Shown: positions 7,913 to 18,736, numbered from the stretch's first letter. The stretch is DNA of 64,000 nt from Escherichia coli DSM 30083 = JCM 1649 = ATCC 11775 (GCF_003697165.2 NZ_CP033092.2:3100001-3164000); one strand, 5' to 3'. Notes: generated by a model from the letters alone, not told the origin. Translations and numbers: made by a program.

Positions 7913-10357
7913 TTACACCTTTTCAACCTGAACAAGGTTCGTATGTGATGGATTCCCCTTGGCAAGAGGAGACGGACGTTGAGTGGTCAGTACGTTAATA
8001 CAACCGCCCTTATCGACACGTTTTGTATCCGGGTCATACCAGGCACCTTCACCCAGTGCGACCACACCCGGCATCATTCGTGGCGTCACTTTCGCCTCAA
8101 TATGAACCTCACCACGATCATTAAAGATCCTGACTTTATCGCCGTTGTTGATACCGCGTTTTTGCGCATCAAGCGGGTTGATCCACATTTCCTGACGGCA
8201 AGCTGCTTTCAGCACATCAACGTTGCCGTAAGTTGAGTGAACGCGAGATTTATAGTGGAAACCCGTAAGCTGCAGCGGATACTGTTTGTTCAGCGGATCC
8301 TGATAACTTTCAAAGCCCGGCGTGTAGATCGGCAGTGGATCGATCACATCACCTTCTGGCAATTCCCAGGTAGCGGCAATGTCAGCCAGCGCCTGCGAAT
8401 AAATCTCAATTTTCCCCGATGGCGTGGTCAGTGGATTTGCCTGCGGATCTTCACGGAAAGCTTTATAAGCAACGTGATGCCCTTGCGGATCGCGCTTTTT
8501 AAAGATCCCCTGCTTACGGAACTCTTCAAACGTTGGCAGTTCAGGAATCGCTTCCCGCGACTGGGCATACAGATGCCGCATCCACTCTTCCTGAGTACGA
8601 CCTTCAGTAAACTGTTGTTCGACGCCAAGACGTTTTGCCAGTTCGCTGGTCATCTCATAGATAGTCTTACATTCAAAGCGCGGTTTAATGACCTGATCAT
8701 TGAAAATAACGTAAGACATATTCCCGCAGGATGCATCCAGTGCAAAGTCCATCTGTTCGGAAGCGGTGCAGTCAGGCAGCAGGATGTCAGCATATTTCGC
8801 CGATGAGGTCATGTGGCAGTCGATAACCACAATCAGCTCGCACTTCTTATCATCCTGAAGGATTTCATGGGTACGGTTGATTTCAGAATGCTGATTAATC
8901 AGGCAGTTACCGGCATAGTTCCAGATCATTTTGATCGGCACATCCAGCTTATCTTTCCCGCGCACACCATCACGCAGCGCCGTCATTTCCGGGCCACGTT
9001 CAATGGCATCGGTCCACATAAACATAGAAATGCTGGTCTGGATCGGGTTTTCGAGAGTCGGCATACGGACAAACGGTAAGCTGTATGAACCTTCGCGCGC
9101 GCCGCTGTTCCCCCCGTTAATACCAACGTTACCGGTCAGAATCGCCAGCATCGAGATAGCACGGGTTGCGATTTCACCGTTAGCATGACGCTGCGGGCCC
9201 CATCCCTGGCTGATAAACGCCGGTTTGGTACTGCCGATTTCACGAGCCAGTTTGATGATTTTGTCTGCCGGAACACCGGTGATTTGCGAGGCCCATTCCG
9301 GTGTTTTAGCCACGCCATCGGGTCCTTCACCCAGAATATAAGCTTTATAGTGACCATTTTTCGGCGCACTGGCTGGCAGGGTTTTCTCGTCGTAGCCAAC
9401 GCAATATTTATCGAGGAATTCCTGATCTACCAGGTTTTCGGTGATCATGACATACGCCAGACCGTTAACCAGTGCGGCATCTGTTCCCGGACGAATAGGG
9501 ATCCACTCATCTTCACGCCCGGCACCGGTGTCGGTATAGCGCGGATCGATGATGATCATGCGAGCATTAGATTTCTGGCGCGCCTGTTCAAGATAGTAAG
9601 TCACCCCACCGCCACTCATTCGCGTTTCGCCAGGGTTATTACCAAACAGCACTACCAGTTTACTGTTTTCGATATCCGACGGGCTGTTACCATCTGCCCA
9701 GCCGCCGTAGGTATAGTTCAGACCTTCCGCAATTTGCGCGGAGGAGTAGTCGCCATAATGGTTCAGATAACCGCCGCAGCAGTTCATTAGCCGCGCGACC
9801 AGGGTATTTCCCGGCGGCCACGAGCGGGTCATGGTGCCGCCCAGCGTACCGGTGCCATAGTTCAGATAGATAGACTCGTTGCCGTACTCTTTGATCAGGC
9901 GCTGCATTTTGGTCGCGATGATGTCGTAGGCTTCTTCCCAGCTAATGCGCTCGAATTTGCCTTCACCGCGCGCCCCGACTCGTTTCATCGGATATTTCAG
10001 GCGGTCCGGATTGTAGACACGGCGACGCATGGAACGCCCACGCAGACAGGCGCGAACCTGGTGCAGGCCGTCGTAATTGTCATCGCCGGTATTGTCCGTT
10101 TCGACATATTTGATTTCACCGTCCACTACGTGCATACGTAGCGGGCAGCGACTACCACAGTTAACTGTACAGGCGCTCCAGATAACCTTTTCGTCTGATT
10201 TTGTTGGAATAGCGCTATCGACAGCGTGCGCAATCCGACTAAAAGGTAATGTTAATGCGCTGCTGGCCATTGCCAGGCCGCCGATCGCTGTCGTTTTTAC
10301 CAAACCACGGCGACTCACCTCAGCAGCCAATACCGCATCAGGGATTTTCGTTTTCAT
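7913..10357 (-). CDS. dmsA: DMSO reductase catalytic subunit (Mo-bisMGD)
   Basis: Periplasm-facing molybdopterin enzyme that reduces dimethyl sulfoxide and some N-oxides in anaerobic respiration. The N-terminus is a twin-arginine signal: SRRGLVK near residue 15, a hydrophobic stretch, then SRIAHA. The mature domain begins with a cysteine motif (CTVNCGSRCP) for a [4Fe-4S] cluster, followed by long molybdopterin oxidoreductase domains and a C-terminal MGD-binding domain. At 814 residues it equals the known precursor. First gene of dmsABC, behind an FNR-type promoter. Confidence 0.98.
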   Translation of the reverse strand: MKTKIPDAVLAAEVSRRGLVKTTAIGGLAMASSALTLPFSRIAHAVDSAIPTKSDEKVIWSACTVNCGSRCPLRMHVVDGEIKYVETDNTGDDNYDGLHQVRACLRGRSMRRRVYNPDRLKYPMKRVGARGEGKFERISWEEAYDIIATKMQRLIKEYGNESIYLNYGTGTLGGTMTRSWPPGNTLVARLMNCCGGYLNHYGDYSSAQIAEGLNYTYGGWADGNSPSDIENSKLVVLFGNNPGETRMSGGGVTYYLEQARQKSNARMIIIDPRYTDTGAGREDEWIPIRPGTDAALVNGLAYVMITENLVDQEFLDKYCVGYDEKTLPASAPKNGHYKAYILGEGPDGVAKTPEWASQITGVPADKIIKLAREIGSTKPAFISQGWGPQRHANGEIATRAISMLAILTGNVGINGGNSGAREGSYSLPFVRMPTLENPIQTSISMFMWTDAIERGPEMTALRDGVRGKDKLDVPIKMIWNYAGNCLINQHSEINRTHEILQDDKKCELIVVIDCHMTSSAKYADILLPDCTASEQMDFALDASCGNMSYVIFNDQVIKPRFECKTIYEMTSELAKRLGVEQQFTEGRTQEEWMRHLYAQSREAIPELPTFEEFRKQGIFKKRDPQGHHVAYKAFREDPQANPLTTPSGKIEIYSQALADIAATWELPEGDVIDPLPIYTPGFESYQDPLNKQYPLQLTGFHYKSRVHSTYGNVDVLKAACRQEMWINPLDAQKRGINNGDKVRIFNDRGEVHIEAKVTPRMMPGVVALGEGAWYDPDTKRVDKGGCINVLTTQRPSPLAKGNPSHTNLVQVEKV

Positions 10358-10500
10358 AATGGCTCACTCAAGCTTGCTCACGATTGATTCCAGTAACAAA
10401 CCGTATTGTGTAATTATTTCTATAGCAGATCGCTATATAGGCTTGTATACATCGAATAATTTGAAAATCAAAGAGATAGGTAGATTTTCACTCGAAAGTA

Positions 10501-10541
10501 GTATTACTTGTAAGTGAGGAGTAATTATTGTTCGGTATCAA
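10501..10541 (-). promoter_or_regulatory. FNR-activated dmsA promoter
   Basis: On the minus strand TTGATACCGAACAA (10528-10541) matches the FNR consensus TTGAT-N4-ATCAA in 9 of 10 positions and is the known site of the dms promoter. A TAATAC -10 element lies at 10501-10506. If the site is centred at -41.5, the start falls near 10493, eight bases past the -10, which is consistent. It explains anaerobic induction of dmsABC. Confidence 0.85.
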
Positions 10542-10551
10542 AGGGAGACAA

Positions 10552-10576
10552 AAAAAGCGCCCGCAGGCGCTTTTTA
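10552..10576 (-). terminator. Terminator after serS
   Basis: AAAAAGCGCC / GGCGCTTTTT stem around a four-base loop, with T-runs on either strand. On the minus strand it ends serS transcription about 20 bp past its stop. Confidence 0.85.
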
Positions 10577-10595
10577 GATTCAGAAAAATTGGGTA

Positions 10596-11888
10596 TTAGC
10601 CAATATATTCCAGTCCGTTCATATACGGACGCAGAACTTCTGGTACTTCAATACGACCATCAGCCTGCTGATAGTTTTCCATTACTGCAACCAGCGTACG
10701 ACCAACAGCAAGACCAGAACCGTTCAGGGTATGAACCAGACGGGTTTTCTTGTCCGACTTGCTGCGGCAACGTGCCTGCATACGACGTGCCTGGAAATCC
10801 CAAACGTTGGAGCAGGAAGAGATCTCGCGGTAGGTGTTCTGTGCCGGGATCCATACTTCCAGGTCGTAAGTTTTGCAAGCGCCAAAGCCCATGTCGCCGG
10901 TACAAAGGATGATTTTACGGTACGGCAGGCCCAGCAGCTGCAGGACTTTTTCCGCATGACCGGTCATCTCTTCCAGCGCCGCCATTGAGTCTTCCGGGCG
11001 CACGATCTGCACCATTTCAACTTTGTCGAACTGGTGCATACGGATCAGACCACGAGTGTCACGACCATATGAACCAGCTTCAGAACGGAAACATGGGGTG
11101 TGGGCGGTCATCTTAATTGGCAGATCATCTTCATCGATGATTTCACCGCGTACCAGGTTGGTCAGCGGAACTTCTGCCGTTGGGATCAGCGCATAGTTAC
11201 TGGTGTCTGCTTCTTCTTCCAGCGGACGAGTATGGAACAGATCGCCAGCAAATTTCGGCAGCTGACCCGTACCGTACAGCGTGTCCTGGTTAACCAGGTA
11301 CGGAACATAGTTCTCACTGTAGCCATGCTGTTCGGTATGCAGATCCAGCATAAACTGCGACAGTGCGCGGTGCATGCGAGCAATCTGCCCTTTCATGACG
11401 ACAAAGCGGGAACCAGTCAACTTAACTGCGGCTGCAAAGTCGAGGCCAGAGTGCATTTCACCCAGCGTCACATGGTCACGAACTTCAAAGTCAAACTCAC
11501 GCGGGGTGCCCCAGCGACTGACTTCAACGTTGTCATTTTCGTCTTTACCTACCGGCACTTCATCTGCAGGCAGGTTAGGGATGGTTAGCGCGATATCGCG
11601 AATTTCAGCCTGTAAAGCATCCAGCTCGGCTTTTGCTGCATCCAGCTCTTCGCCCAGTTTGTTCACTTCCAGACGTAAAGGCTCGATATCTTCCCCGCGC
11701 GCTTTCGCCTGGCCAATGGATTTCGATCGGGAGTTACGCTCCGCTTGCAGGTTTTCCGTTTTGACCTGCAATACTTTACGACGCTCCTCAAGAGCGCCCA
11801 GCTTATCTACATCCAGCTTAAAGCCCCGGCGTGCCAGTTTTTCAGCGACTGCGTCTGGCTCATTACGCAGCAGATTGGGATCGAGCAT
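10596..11888 (-). CDS. serS: Seryl-tRNA synthetase
   Basis: Class II aminoacyl-tRNA synthetase that charges serine tRNAs (and tRNA-Sec). The 430 residues begin with the long antiparallel coiled-coil arm (about residues 30-100, rich in Lys/Glu/Arg). The catalytic core follows, with motif 2 visible as [14 protein letters not shown] and motif 3 as [16 protein letters not shown]. One of its substrates, tRNA-Ser(GGA), lies at 25.9 kb in this window. Confidence 0.98.
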
Positions 11889-11978
11889 GCTTATCCTGTG
11901 CTTATCGAATTAAATGGGAGATGTGGCCACAGCCTGCGACCACAGGGATACATTAACAACATTACCGCAACGATAACA

Positions 11979-13322
11979 TTAACGGTAGCGTTTTATGGGG
12001 CTATTTTGATCCTGTTCAGCCAGCCAGGCGAGCTTTTCGCCAATCTTGCCTTCAAGGCCCCTGTTTGTCGGGAAATAATAGCGTGTTTGTGCTATTTCCG
12101 GCGGGAAGTAAACCTCACCGGCAGCATAAGCGTTTGCTTCATCATGAGCGTAACGATATTCCTGCCCGTAGCCCATTTCCTTCATTAATTTCGTCGGCGC
12201 ATTACGCAAATGAACCGGCACGTCATAATCCGGACGTTCGCGAGCATCGGCCAGCGCGGCTTTAAACGCAGTGTAGACAGCGTTGCTTTTTGGCGCGCAG
12301 GCCAGGTAAACAATCGCCTGAGCAATGGCGCGTTCACCTTCCGCCGGGCCAACGCGAGTAAAGCAATCCCAGGCCGCAATTGCCACCTGCATCGCCCGTG
12401 GGTCGGCATTGCCGACATCTTCGGAAGCAATTGCCAGGCAACGACGCGCAACATATAACGGATCGCCACCGGCGGTAATAATTCGCGCATACCAGTAGAG
12501 CGCCGCATCGGGTGCGCTACCACGTACCGACTTATGCAATGCGGAAATCAGATCGTAAAAGCGATCGCCTTTGTTATCAAAGCGGGCGCTACGTTCACCG
12601 GCGATTTCGGTCAGTAATTCAGGCTTCAGGACCCGCTTACCGCTATCATCGACTTCGGCCATATCCGCCATCATTTCCAGCGTATTTAACGCCCGGCGCG
12701 CGTCGCCATTCACCAGTTCAGCAATGGCGCGTCGTGTTTCATCTGGCAGAACAATATCCTGACCACCATAGCCACGGGTTTTGTCTTCCATCGCCTGAGT
12801 TAGTACTTGCTCAATATCCTCTGTACTCAGGGATTTCAACAGATAGACACGGGCACGGGAAAGCAGTGCCGAATTAAGCTCAAACGACGGGTTTTCAGTG
12901 GTTGCGCCAATAAAAGTAATGGTGCCGTCTTCAATATGTGGCAGAAATGCATCCTGCTGGCTTTTGTTGAAACGGTGAACTTCGTCAACAAAAAGAATAG
13001 TGCGGCGACCTGCATTGCGGTTTTGCCGAGCGCGTTCGATCGCCTCGCGAATCTCTTTCACGCCAGAGGTGACGGCAGAAATACGTTCCACATCAGCGTT
13101 CGCATAGCGGGCAATCACTTCAGCGAGGGTTGTTTTGCCGGTACCCGGCGGCCCCCAGAGGATCATAGAATGCAGATGCCCGGCTTCGATAGCGCGCGGC
13201 AACGGCTTCCCCACAGCCAGCAAATGTTGCTGGCCGATATACTGTGCTAAATTTTCTGGCCGCATACGCGCGGCCAGGGGTTGAAAAGTATTATCCGAAA
13301 AATCGAGCGACAGATTGCTCAC
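11979..13322 (-). CDS. rarA: Replication-associated recombination AAA+ ATPase RarA
   Basis: Homologue of eukaryotic Mgs1/WRNIP1 acting at stalled replication forks. The 447 residues contain a Walker A motif GPPGTGKT at about 57-64, Walker B ILFVDEVHRF near 110 and sensor segment GATTENPSFE, followed by the tetramerisation domain. It lies ten bases downstream of lolA on the same strand and is likely cotranscribed with it. Confidence 0.97.
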   Translation of the reverse strand: MSNLSLDFSDNTFQPLAARMRPENLAQYIGQQHLLAVGKPLPRAIEAGHLHSMILWGPPGTGKTTLAEVIARYANADVERISAVTSGVKEIREAIERARQNRNAGRRTILFVDEVHRFNKSQQDAFLPHIEDGTITFIGATTENPSFELNSALLSRARVYLLKSLSTEDIEQVLTQAMEDKTRGYGGQDIVLPDETRRAIAELVNGDARRALNTLEMMADMAEVDDSGKRVLKPELLTEIAGERSARFDNKGDRFYDLISALHKSVRGSAPDAALYWYARIITAGGDPLYVARRCLAIASEDVGNADPRAMQVAIAAWDCFTRVGPAEGERAIAQAIVYLACAPKSNAVYTAFKAALADARERPDYDVPVHLRNAPTKLMKEMGYGQEYRYAHDEANAYAAGEVYFPPEIAQTRYYFPTNRGLEGKIGEKLAWLAEQDQNSPIKRYR

Positions 13323-13332
13323 TCAAGTGCCT

Positions 13333-13944
13333 CTACTTACGTTGATCATCTACCGTGACGCCTTGCGGCGGGGTGAAGGTAAATTTCGCTGCATCCACAG
13401 CCCCATTTTGCTGGGATTTCAGCTGATAACTGCTGCGCTGATCGTCCTGCTCCACCGCGCTAAACTGATGGATTGTGCCATCACGTCCCACGTTAATGGT
13501 GAACTGCTTCAGATTGCCATTGCTGGCTTTCGGCGTCAGAACAAAGTCATCGCCATTCTGTTTGATATTGTACTGCTGCCAGTCGCTGGACTGGTTGCGG
13601 GCAATCAGCATAAACGGCGTATTACCGGTGGCATCTTTCAGCCAGGTTGCCGTAGCTTGCTCAACGAACGGGTTATAGAACCACAGTGTTTTACCGTCAG
13701 AAACCAAAATGCTTTCATCAGGTTGAGTCATATGCCAGTTGAATAAGTTTGGACGTTTCACCCACAGATCGCCCTGGCCTTCCTGCACCGCCGCGCCGCT
13801 ACCGTCAGTCACTTTTTGTGTGAAGCTGGCGTGAAAGCTGCTGACTTTATCCAGGCGGCTTTTCAGATCGCTTGCGGCATCAGCCCAAACGCTGCTTGCT
13901 ACTAAACTTGAGAGTAATGCACAGGTGATGGCAATTTTTTTCAT
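13333..13944 (-). CDS. lolA: Outer-membrane lipoprotein carrier LolA
   Basis: Periplasmic chaperone that ferries lipoproteins from LolCDE to LolB. The 203-residue precursor has a Sec signal peptide (Lys-Lys, hydrophobic core, cleavage after SSVWA at about 21). The frame opens with two consecutive Met codons; the second gives the accepted N-terminus MKKIAITC. It sits between ftsK and rarA in the conserved order. Confidence 0.97.
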
Positions 13945-14055
13945 CATTATTCCTCAAATTACGTCACTCCCAATCGGGAGTTCCCTCTACTCTCTATTCC
14001 AGGCTAATAATCAGCTTGAGGAAAGAAGAAAATACTGAATTTTCAGTTGATAGAA

Positions 14056-14094
14056 TACCGGATGCGACGCTATCGCGTCTTATCCGGCCTACGT
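14056..14094. repeat. REP (palindromic unit) element
   Basis: A single repetitive extragenic palindrome: CCGGATGCGACG paired with CGTCTTATCCGG around a short centre. It occupies the gap between ftsK and lolA, a typical position 3' of a gene. Confidence 0.85.
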
Positions 14095-14102
14095 TGCATT
14101 AA

Positions 14103-17100
14103 TTAGTCAAATGGCGGTGGGGCCAGCACTTCACGATTTCCGTTGTGCCCCTGTTCGCTGACAATCCCCTGCGCTTCCATCTGTTCGATAATACGCGCTG
14201 CACGGTTATAACCAATGCGGAACTGACGCTGTACGCCAGAAATTGACGCTTTGCGTTTTTCAGTGACAAACTGCACCGCCTGATCGAACAACGGATCCAG
14301 TTCTTCAGCGCCATCGAAACCGCCCACGCCACCTTCGCTTTCACTGTCGGAGGTGATGCCATCAACATACTGTGGGCGACCACGCGCTTTCCAGTCCTGC
14401 ACCACGGCATGAACTTCCTGATCGCGAACAAAAGCACCATGGACACGTACCGGCAACGTGGAGTTCGGCCCAGAGTAGAGCATATCCCCCATACCCAGCA
14501 GTGATTCCGCACCAGCCTGATCAAGAATGGTACGTGAGTCAATCTTACTGGATACGGTAAAGGCGATACGGGTCGGAATATTCGCTTTAATCAGACCAGT
14601 AATAACATCAACCGATGGACGCTGCGTTGCCAGTACGAGGTGGATACCCGCGGCACGGGCTTTTTGCGCCAGACGTGCTATCAGCTCTTCCACTTTTTTA
14701 CCTACCGTCATCATCAGGTCGGCAAATTCGTCCACCAACACCACAATGTATGGTTCTTTTTTCAGCACCGGATGCTGCGCATCCATACTATCACCCGGCT
14801 TCCAGTACGGGTCTGGAATCGGACGCATCATGCGATCGGCTTCAGCAATTTTTTCGTTATAACCCGCCAGATTACGCACACCCAGCGCAGACATCAGTTT
14901 ATAACGACGCTCCATCTCGTTAACACACCAGCGCAGCGCGTTGGCGGCATCTTTCATATCAGTAACAACTTCCGTTAACAGGTGCGGAATGCCTTCATAA
15001 ACCGAAAGCTCCAGCATTTTCGGGTCGATCATGATGAAACGCACATCTTCTGGCTGTGCTTTATAAAGCATGCTCAGGATCATCGCGTTCACCCCGACAG
15101 ACTTACCGGAACCGGTAGTCCCCGCAACCAACAAGTGCGGCATTTTCGCCAGATCGGCAACCACCGGCTCACCGGCGATATCTTTACCCAGCACCACGGT
15201 TAATGGCGACGGATTATCGCGGAATTTGGCGTTATCCAAAACTTCGCGCAGATAAACGGTTTGTCGTTTTTTATTCGGTAACTCCAGACCTACATAGGGT
15301 TTGCCAGGAATAACTTCAACGACACGCACCGCCACCGTCGAAAGTGAACGGGCAAGGTCACGTGACAAGTTAGAAATGCGCGCTGCTTTTACGCCCGGTG
15401 CCAGGTTCAATTCAAAGCGAGTGATAACTGGCCCCGGAGAGTAATTGACAACATCGGCTTTAATACGGAAATCAGCCAGACGCGCTTCTACCAGGCGCGC
15501 CATTTGTTCAAGCGCAAAGGTATCTACCGGCTCCACTTCGCTCGGCGGCGGTGTCAGCAAATCCAGAGAAGGCAGTGGCGTCGTCGGTTTATGCAACGGA
15601 CGGCTGTCGCCATTACGCATCAACAGCGGATGAAGCAGGGTATCCTGCGGCTGTGATACAACCGGCTGTTGTGGCTGCTGATACTGCGGCTGCTGTGCAA
15701 CCGGTTGTTGTGGCTGCTGATATTGCGGCTGCTGTGCAACCGGCTGTTGTGGCTGCTGATATTGCGGCTGCTGATACTGCGGCTGCGGTGCAACCGGTTG
15801 TTGCGGCTGCTGATATTGCTGCTGCGGTGCTACCGGTTGTTGCGGCTGCTGTACAGGTTCAACAATTGGCGTAAACAGCGGTTCGTGTGGACCATCATCC
15901 AGCAACGCTTTCATTGGCGAAAATTCAAAATCATCCAGCGAGAACGGATTCGCCCCAGCCGGTTGTTCGCCGGAATAACGTTGTTGTTGAGTTTGAGCAA
16001 ACTGACGAGCCAGTTCTGCCTCTGCCGCAGCATCTGCATCTTCTGTGTTCACGGGCACATCATGTTGATACTGTTCGCCATAGCGTTGCTGCTGCGTCTG
16101 GGCGAACTGACGTGCCAGTTCATCCTGCTGCATCGCATCGATTTCATCATCGTTGTACTGATCGCCAGAATCGTACTGATTACGCTGGGCTTCACGGGCT
16201 TTTTCTTCTGCCGCACGCTGTGAGGGCAGCTTAATACCGTAAGACGCCAGTTCACGACGAGTTGGCACGCGGATGCGTTTCGGTCGTGGCAACTGCGGGC
16301 CAATCCCCTCTTTGACCTGCGGACGCGGTCCACCGCCATTTGCCAGACTGAAGACTGGCGCGGCAACGGTTGCGGCAGCCCCCGTCGCCAGTGTCGCTTT
16401 TTTCACACCAGATGCCAGCGGAGAAACAGCGGCAGCGGCTTCTACTGGAGGTACTGCTGCAACAGAAGGTGCTTTCAGCGAAGATTTGATCGGTTCCGGT
16501 TCTTTAACCGGTTCTGGAATCGGTTGATACCAGGCCGCAAGTTGTTCACGTTCACGGGCTCGCTTCTCTTCCACTTCTTCAAAATAGTAAAGCGGCGGAC
16601 GCGTGGGTTTTGTCTCTTCTACAACGGGTTCAGGCTCCACAACAGGCTGCTGTTCAACGGGTTGCGGCTGTTGGTACAACGGCTCCTGAGCGGCTGGCTG
16701 CTGATAAGTTTGCTCCGTCTGGTATGTAGACTGTGGAGCAAAAGTGGATTGCTGCTCTTCGGCTTGCCAGGCGTTACCTGCCACCGGTTGTTCTGGCGCA
16801 GGGGCGTAATACGGCTGTTGCGCAGACTGTTCCGGCGCAGGAGCGTAGTAAGGTTGTTGCACAGGCTGTTCAGCCGCAGGCGCATAATACGGCTGCTGTG
16901 GCTGTACAGGTTGTTGCAGCGGCTCATTATATTGCACTGCAGGCTGCGCATATTGTGACTGCTGTGGGTAACCTTCCGGTGCAGGTGCAATAACCGGTTC
17001 TCCCGTTTGCGGCCCCGGTACAGGCTGCCAGGCTACTGTAGGTTGCGTAGGTGGAACATCAACAGAGGCAACTGGCGGCGTCTGAGTCACAGGTTCAACC

Positions 17101-18107
17101 GGTGCAGCCCAGCTTTGTGTCGCCGTGGTAGCAGCAGCTGCTACAGCAACAGGTTCGGTAATTGGCGCACCGTTTAATAATGGATCGTATTCGTCATATT
17201 CTGGCTGCGTTGCACGATTGCCCGAAAACAGGACGTCGTCAGGGTCGGCAGCCACACCGCGTGCAGTGTAGGTAATCTCTTCTTCATCATCCATCCGCTT
17301 ACCGGAGAACAGCGCAGCATCTGTTTGCCGCCCCATCGGATTAATGAATTTTTCCGCCAACCGTTTACGACGCGCTAGCGCGCCGCGAAGAATACGGGCA
17401 CGGCGTGATTCATGCTGTTTGCCGTGATTTTCATCTTCATACTCTTCGTCGTCTTCATACTCATCTTCATCGACCCAGGTATCATCGCGACGGGTACGAT
17501 TACTGGCGAAGGTAAGAATATTTAAAATCCAGCCGCCGAGTTTTTCAGCAATGGTCACCCATGACCAACCGGTGAACAGCGTCAGGCCCGCTGCCCAAAC
17601 GCAGAGCAGCGCAATAGTTCCCCCGCTACTGTGTAGCAGTGGTTGTAGCGTAGTGCTTAGTAAGCTGCCAATGACGCCACCGGAGGCAAAATACCAGATA
17701 TCGTCAGCGTTGATTGCCGCCAGACCACAGGAGGTAAGGATGAGCGCCAAAACGCCAATGATGCGTAGCGAAACGGCAAAATAATCAATGTATTCGTCGC
17801 TGGACTGATGACGCCAGGCAAACCAACAACCGCCGACAATAATGACGGGAATGGTGTAAGCCATCACGCCAAAAATAAAGAACAGCGTATCTGCCAACCA
17901 CGCACCGGGCATCCCACCTAAATTATGGATAGGTTCATGCCAGGCCGTTTGCGACCAGCTGGGGTCCGAAGGGTTAAAGCTTAGTAAGGCAGCCATCAAC
18001 CAGACGGCAAACAGGACAATAAGGATCAGCAACGCCTCCAGAAGACGGCGGCCGCTACTTAACTTTGTCAATGTGACTTCTTTGTCTTCAGTGTATTCCT
18101 GGCTCAA
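14103..18107 (-). CDS. ftsK: DNA translocase FtsK
   Basis: Septum-located motor that pumps chromosome ends to dif and activates XerCD. Order of parts: four N-terminal membrane segments (about residues 20-190), a long low-complexity linker rich in Pro, Gln and Glu (about 200-820), then the RecA-like motor with Walker A GTTGSGKS near 995 and Walker B VVLVDEFADL. The C-terminal winged-helix gamma domain (SGVQRQFRIGYNRAARIIEQM) reads KOPS. At 1334 residues it is a few longer than the 1329 I recall for K-12, consistent with repeat-length change in the linker. Confidence 0.97.
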   Translation of the reverse strand: MSQEYTEDKEVTLTKLSSGRRLLEALLILIVLFAVWLMAALLSFNPSDPSWSQTAWHEPIHNLGGMPGAWLADTLFFIFGVMAYTIPVIIVGGCWFAWRHQSSDEYIDYFAVSLRIIGVLALILTSCGLAAINADDIWYFASGGVIGSLLSTTLQPLLHSSGGTIALLCVWAAGLTLFTGWSWVTIAEKLGGWILNILTFASNRTRRDDTWVDEDEYEDDEEYEDENHGKQHESRRARILRGALARRKRLAEKFINPMGRQTDAALFSGKRMDDEEEITYTARGVAADPDDVLFSGNRATQPEYDEYDPLLNGAPITEPVAVAAAATTATQSWAAPVEPVTQTPPVASVDVPPTQPTVAWQPVPGPQTGEPVIAPAPEGYPQQSQYAQPAVQYNEPLQQPVQPQQPYYAPAAEQPVQQPYYAPAPEQSAQQPYYAPAPEQPVAGNAWQAEEQQSTFAPQSTYQTEQTYQQPAAQEPLYQQPQPVEQQPVVEPEPVVEETKPTRPPLYYFEEVEEKRAREREQLAAWYQPIPEPVKEPEPIKSSLKAPSVAAVPPVEAAAAVSPLASGVKKATLATGAAATVAAPVFSLANGGGPRPQVKEGIGPQLPRPKRIRVPTRRELASYGIKLPSQRAAEEKAREAQRNQYDSGDQYNDDEIDAMQQDELARQFAQTQQQRYGEQYQHDVPVNTEDADAAAEAELARQFAQTQQQRYSGEQPAGANPFSLDDFEFSPMKALLDDGPHEPLFTPIVEPVQQPQQPVAPQQQYQQPQQPVAPQPQYQQPQYQQPQQPVAQQPQYQQPQQPVAQQPQYQQPQQPVVSQPQDTLLHPLLMRNGDSRPLHKPTTPLPSLDLLTPPPSEVEPVDTFALEQMARLVEARLADFRIKADVVNYSPGPVITRFELNLAPGVKAARISNLSRDLARSLSTVAVRVVEVIPGKPYVGLELPNKKRQTVYLREVLDNAKFRDNPSPLTVVLGKDIAGEPVVADLAKMPHLLVAGTTGSGKSVGVNAMILSMLYKAQPEDVRFIMIDPKMLELSVYEGIPHLLTEVVTDMKDAANALRWCVNEMERRYKLMSALGVRNLAGYNEKIAEADRMMRPIPDPYWKPGDSMDAQHPVLKKEPYIVVLVDEFADLMMTVGKKVEELIARLAQKARAAGIHLVLATQRPSVDVITGLIKANIPTRIAFTVSSKIDSRTILDQAGAESLLGMGDMLYSGPNSTLPVRVHGAFVRDQEVHAVVQDWKARGRPQYVDGITSDSESEGGVGGFDGAEELDPLFDQAVQFVTEKRKASISGVQRQFRIGYNRAARIIEQMEAQGIVSEQGHNGNREVLAPPPFD
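15650..15862 (-). repeat. Coding tandem repeat in the FtsK linker (QYQQPQQPVA units)
   Basis: Within ftsK, codons for QYQQPQQPV-type units are repeated about five to six times in tandem, seen in DNA as recurring GTTGTGGCTGCTGATATTGC blocks on the plus strand. Such repeats expand and contract by slippage. A second shorter set (YYAPAPEQ units, three copies) lies near 16770-16900. Confidence 0.85.
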
Positions 18108-18241
18108 GAAAGGCTCTCCAGGTTACAGGCTTTTCCTGCCCGATGCTAAAACGGACAACAGTACCAGGTTACCCCAGTACTGTTGCTGTATGGATTAACA
18201 GGAGTGTAATCAAAATACGCCGATTTTGCACCTGTTCCGTG

Positions 18242-18736
18242 TTAGCGCGTCTTAATAACCAGACGATTACTCTGCTTGACTTCTTCCATAACAACGTATG
18301 TCCGTGTGTCATTGACACCAGGCAGACGCAGCAGGGTTTCCCCCAGTAACTTACGGTAAGCAGACATATCCGGCACGCGTGTTTTCAACAGGTAGTCGAA
18401 ATCACCGGATACTAAATGACACTCCTGAATTTCTTCAAGTTTTTGTACAGCGGTATTGAATTGTTCAAACACATCCGGTGCGCCACGATTCAGAGTAATC
18501 TCAACGAATACCAGAAGTGATGCATCCAGATAATGGGGGTTCAGCAGCGCCGTATAGCCCTGAATAAACCCTTGTCTTTCCAGCCGACGCACACGCTCAA
18601 GGCACGGCGTTGGGGAAAGTCCCACACGTTTAGAAAGCTCGACGTTAGAAATACGCCCATCCTTTTGCAACTCATTAAGAATGTTACGATCGATACGGTC
18701 GAGATCTTTGCCAGGGCGCTTCTTGCTATCTACCAT
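18242..18736 (-). CDS. lrp: Leucine-responsive regulatory protein Lrp
   Basis: Global feast/famine regulator, 164 residues. The N-terminal helix-turn-helix is seen in ISNVELSKRVGLSPTPCLERVRRL (about residues 30-55) and the C-terminal RAM domain binds leucine. The ATG at 18736 gives the accepted N-terminus MVDSKKRPGK; an open frame starts 54 bases upstream at 18790 but lacks a matching protein. It is divergent from trxB. Confidence 0.97.
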   Translation of the reverse strand: MVDSKKRPGKDLDRIDRNILNELQKDGRISNVELSKRVGLSPTPCLERVRRLERQGFIQGYTALLNPHYLDASLLVFVEITLNRGAPDVFEQFNTAVQKLEEIQECHLVSGDFDYLLKTRVPDMSAYRKLLGETLLRLPGVNDTRTYVVMEEVKQSNRLVIKTR

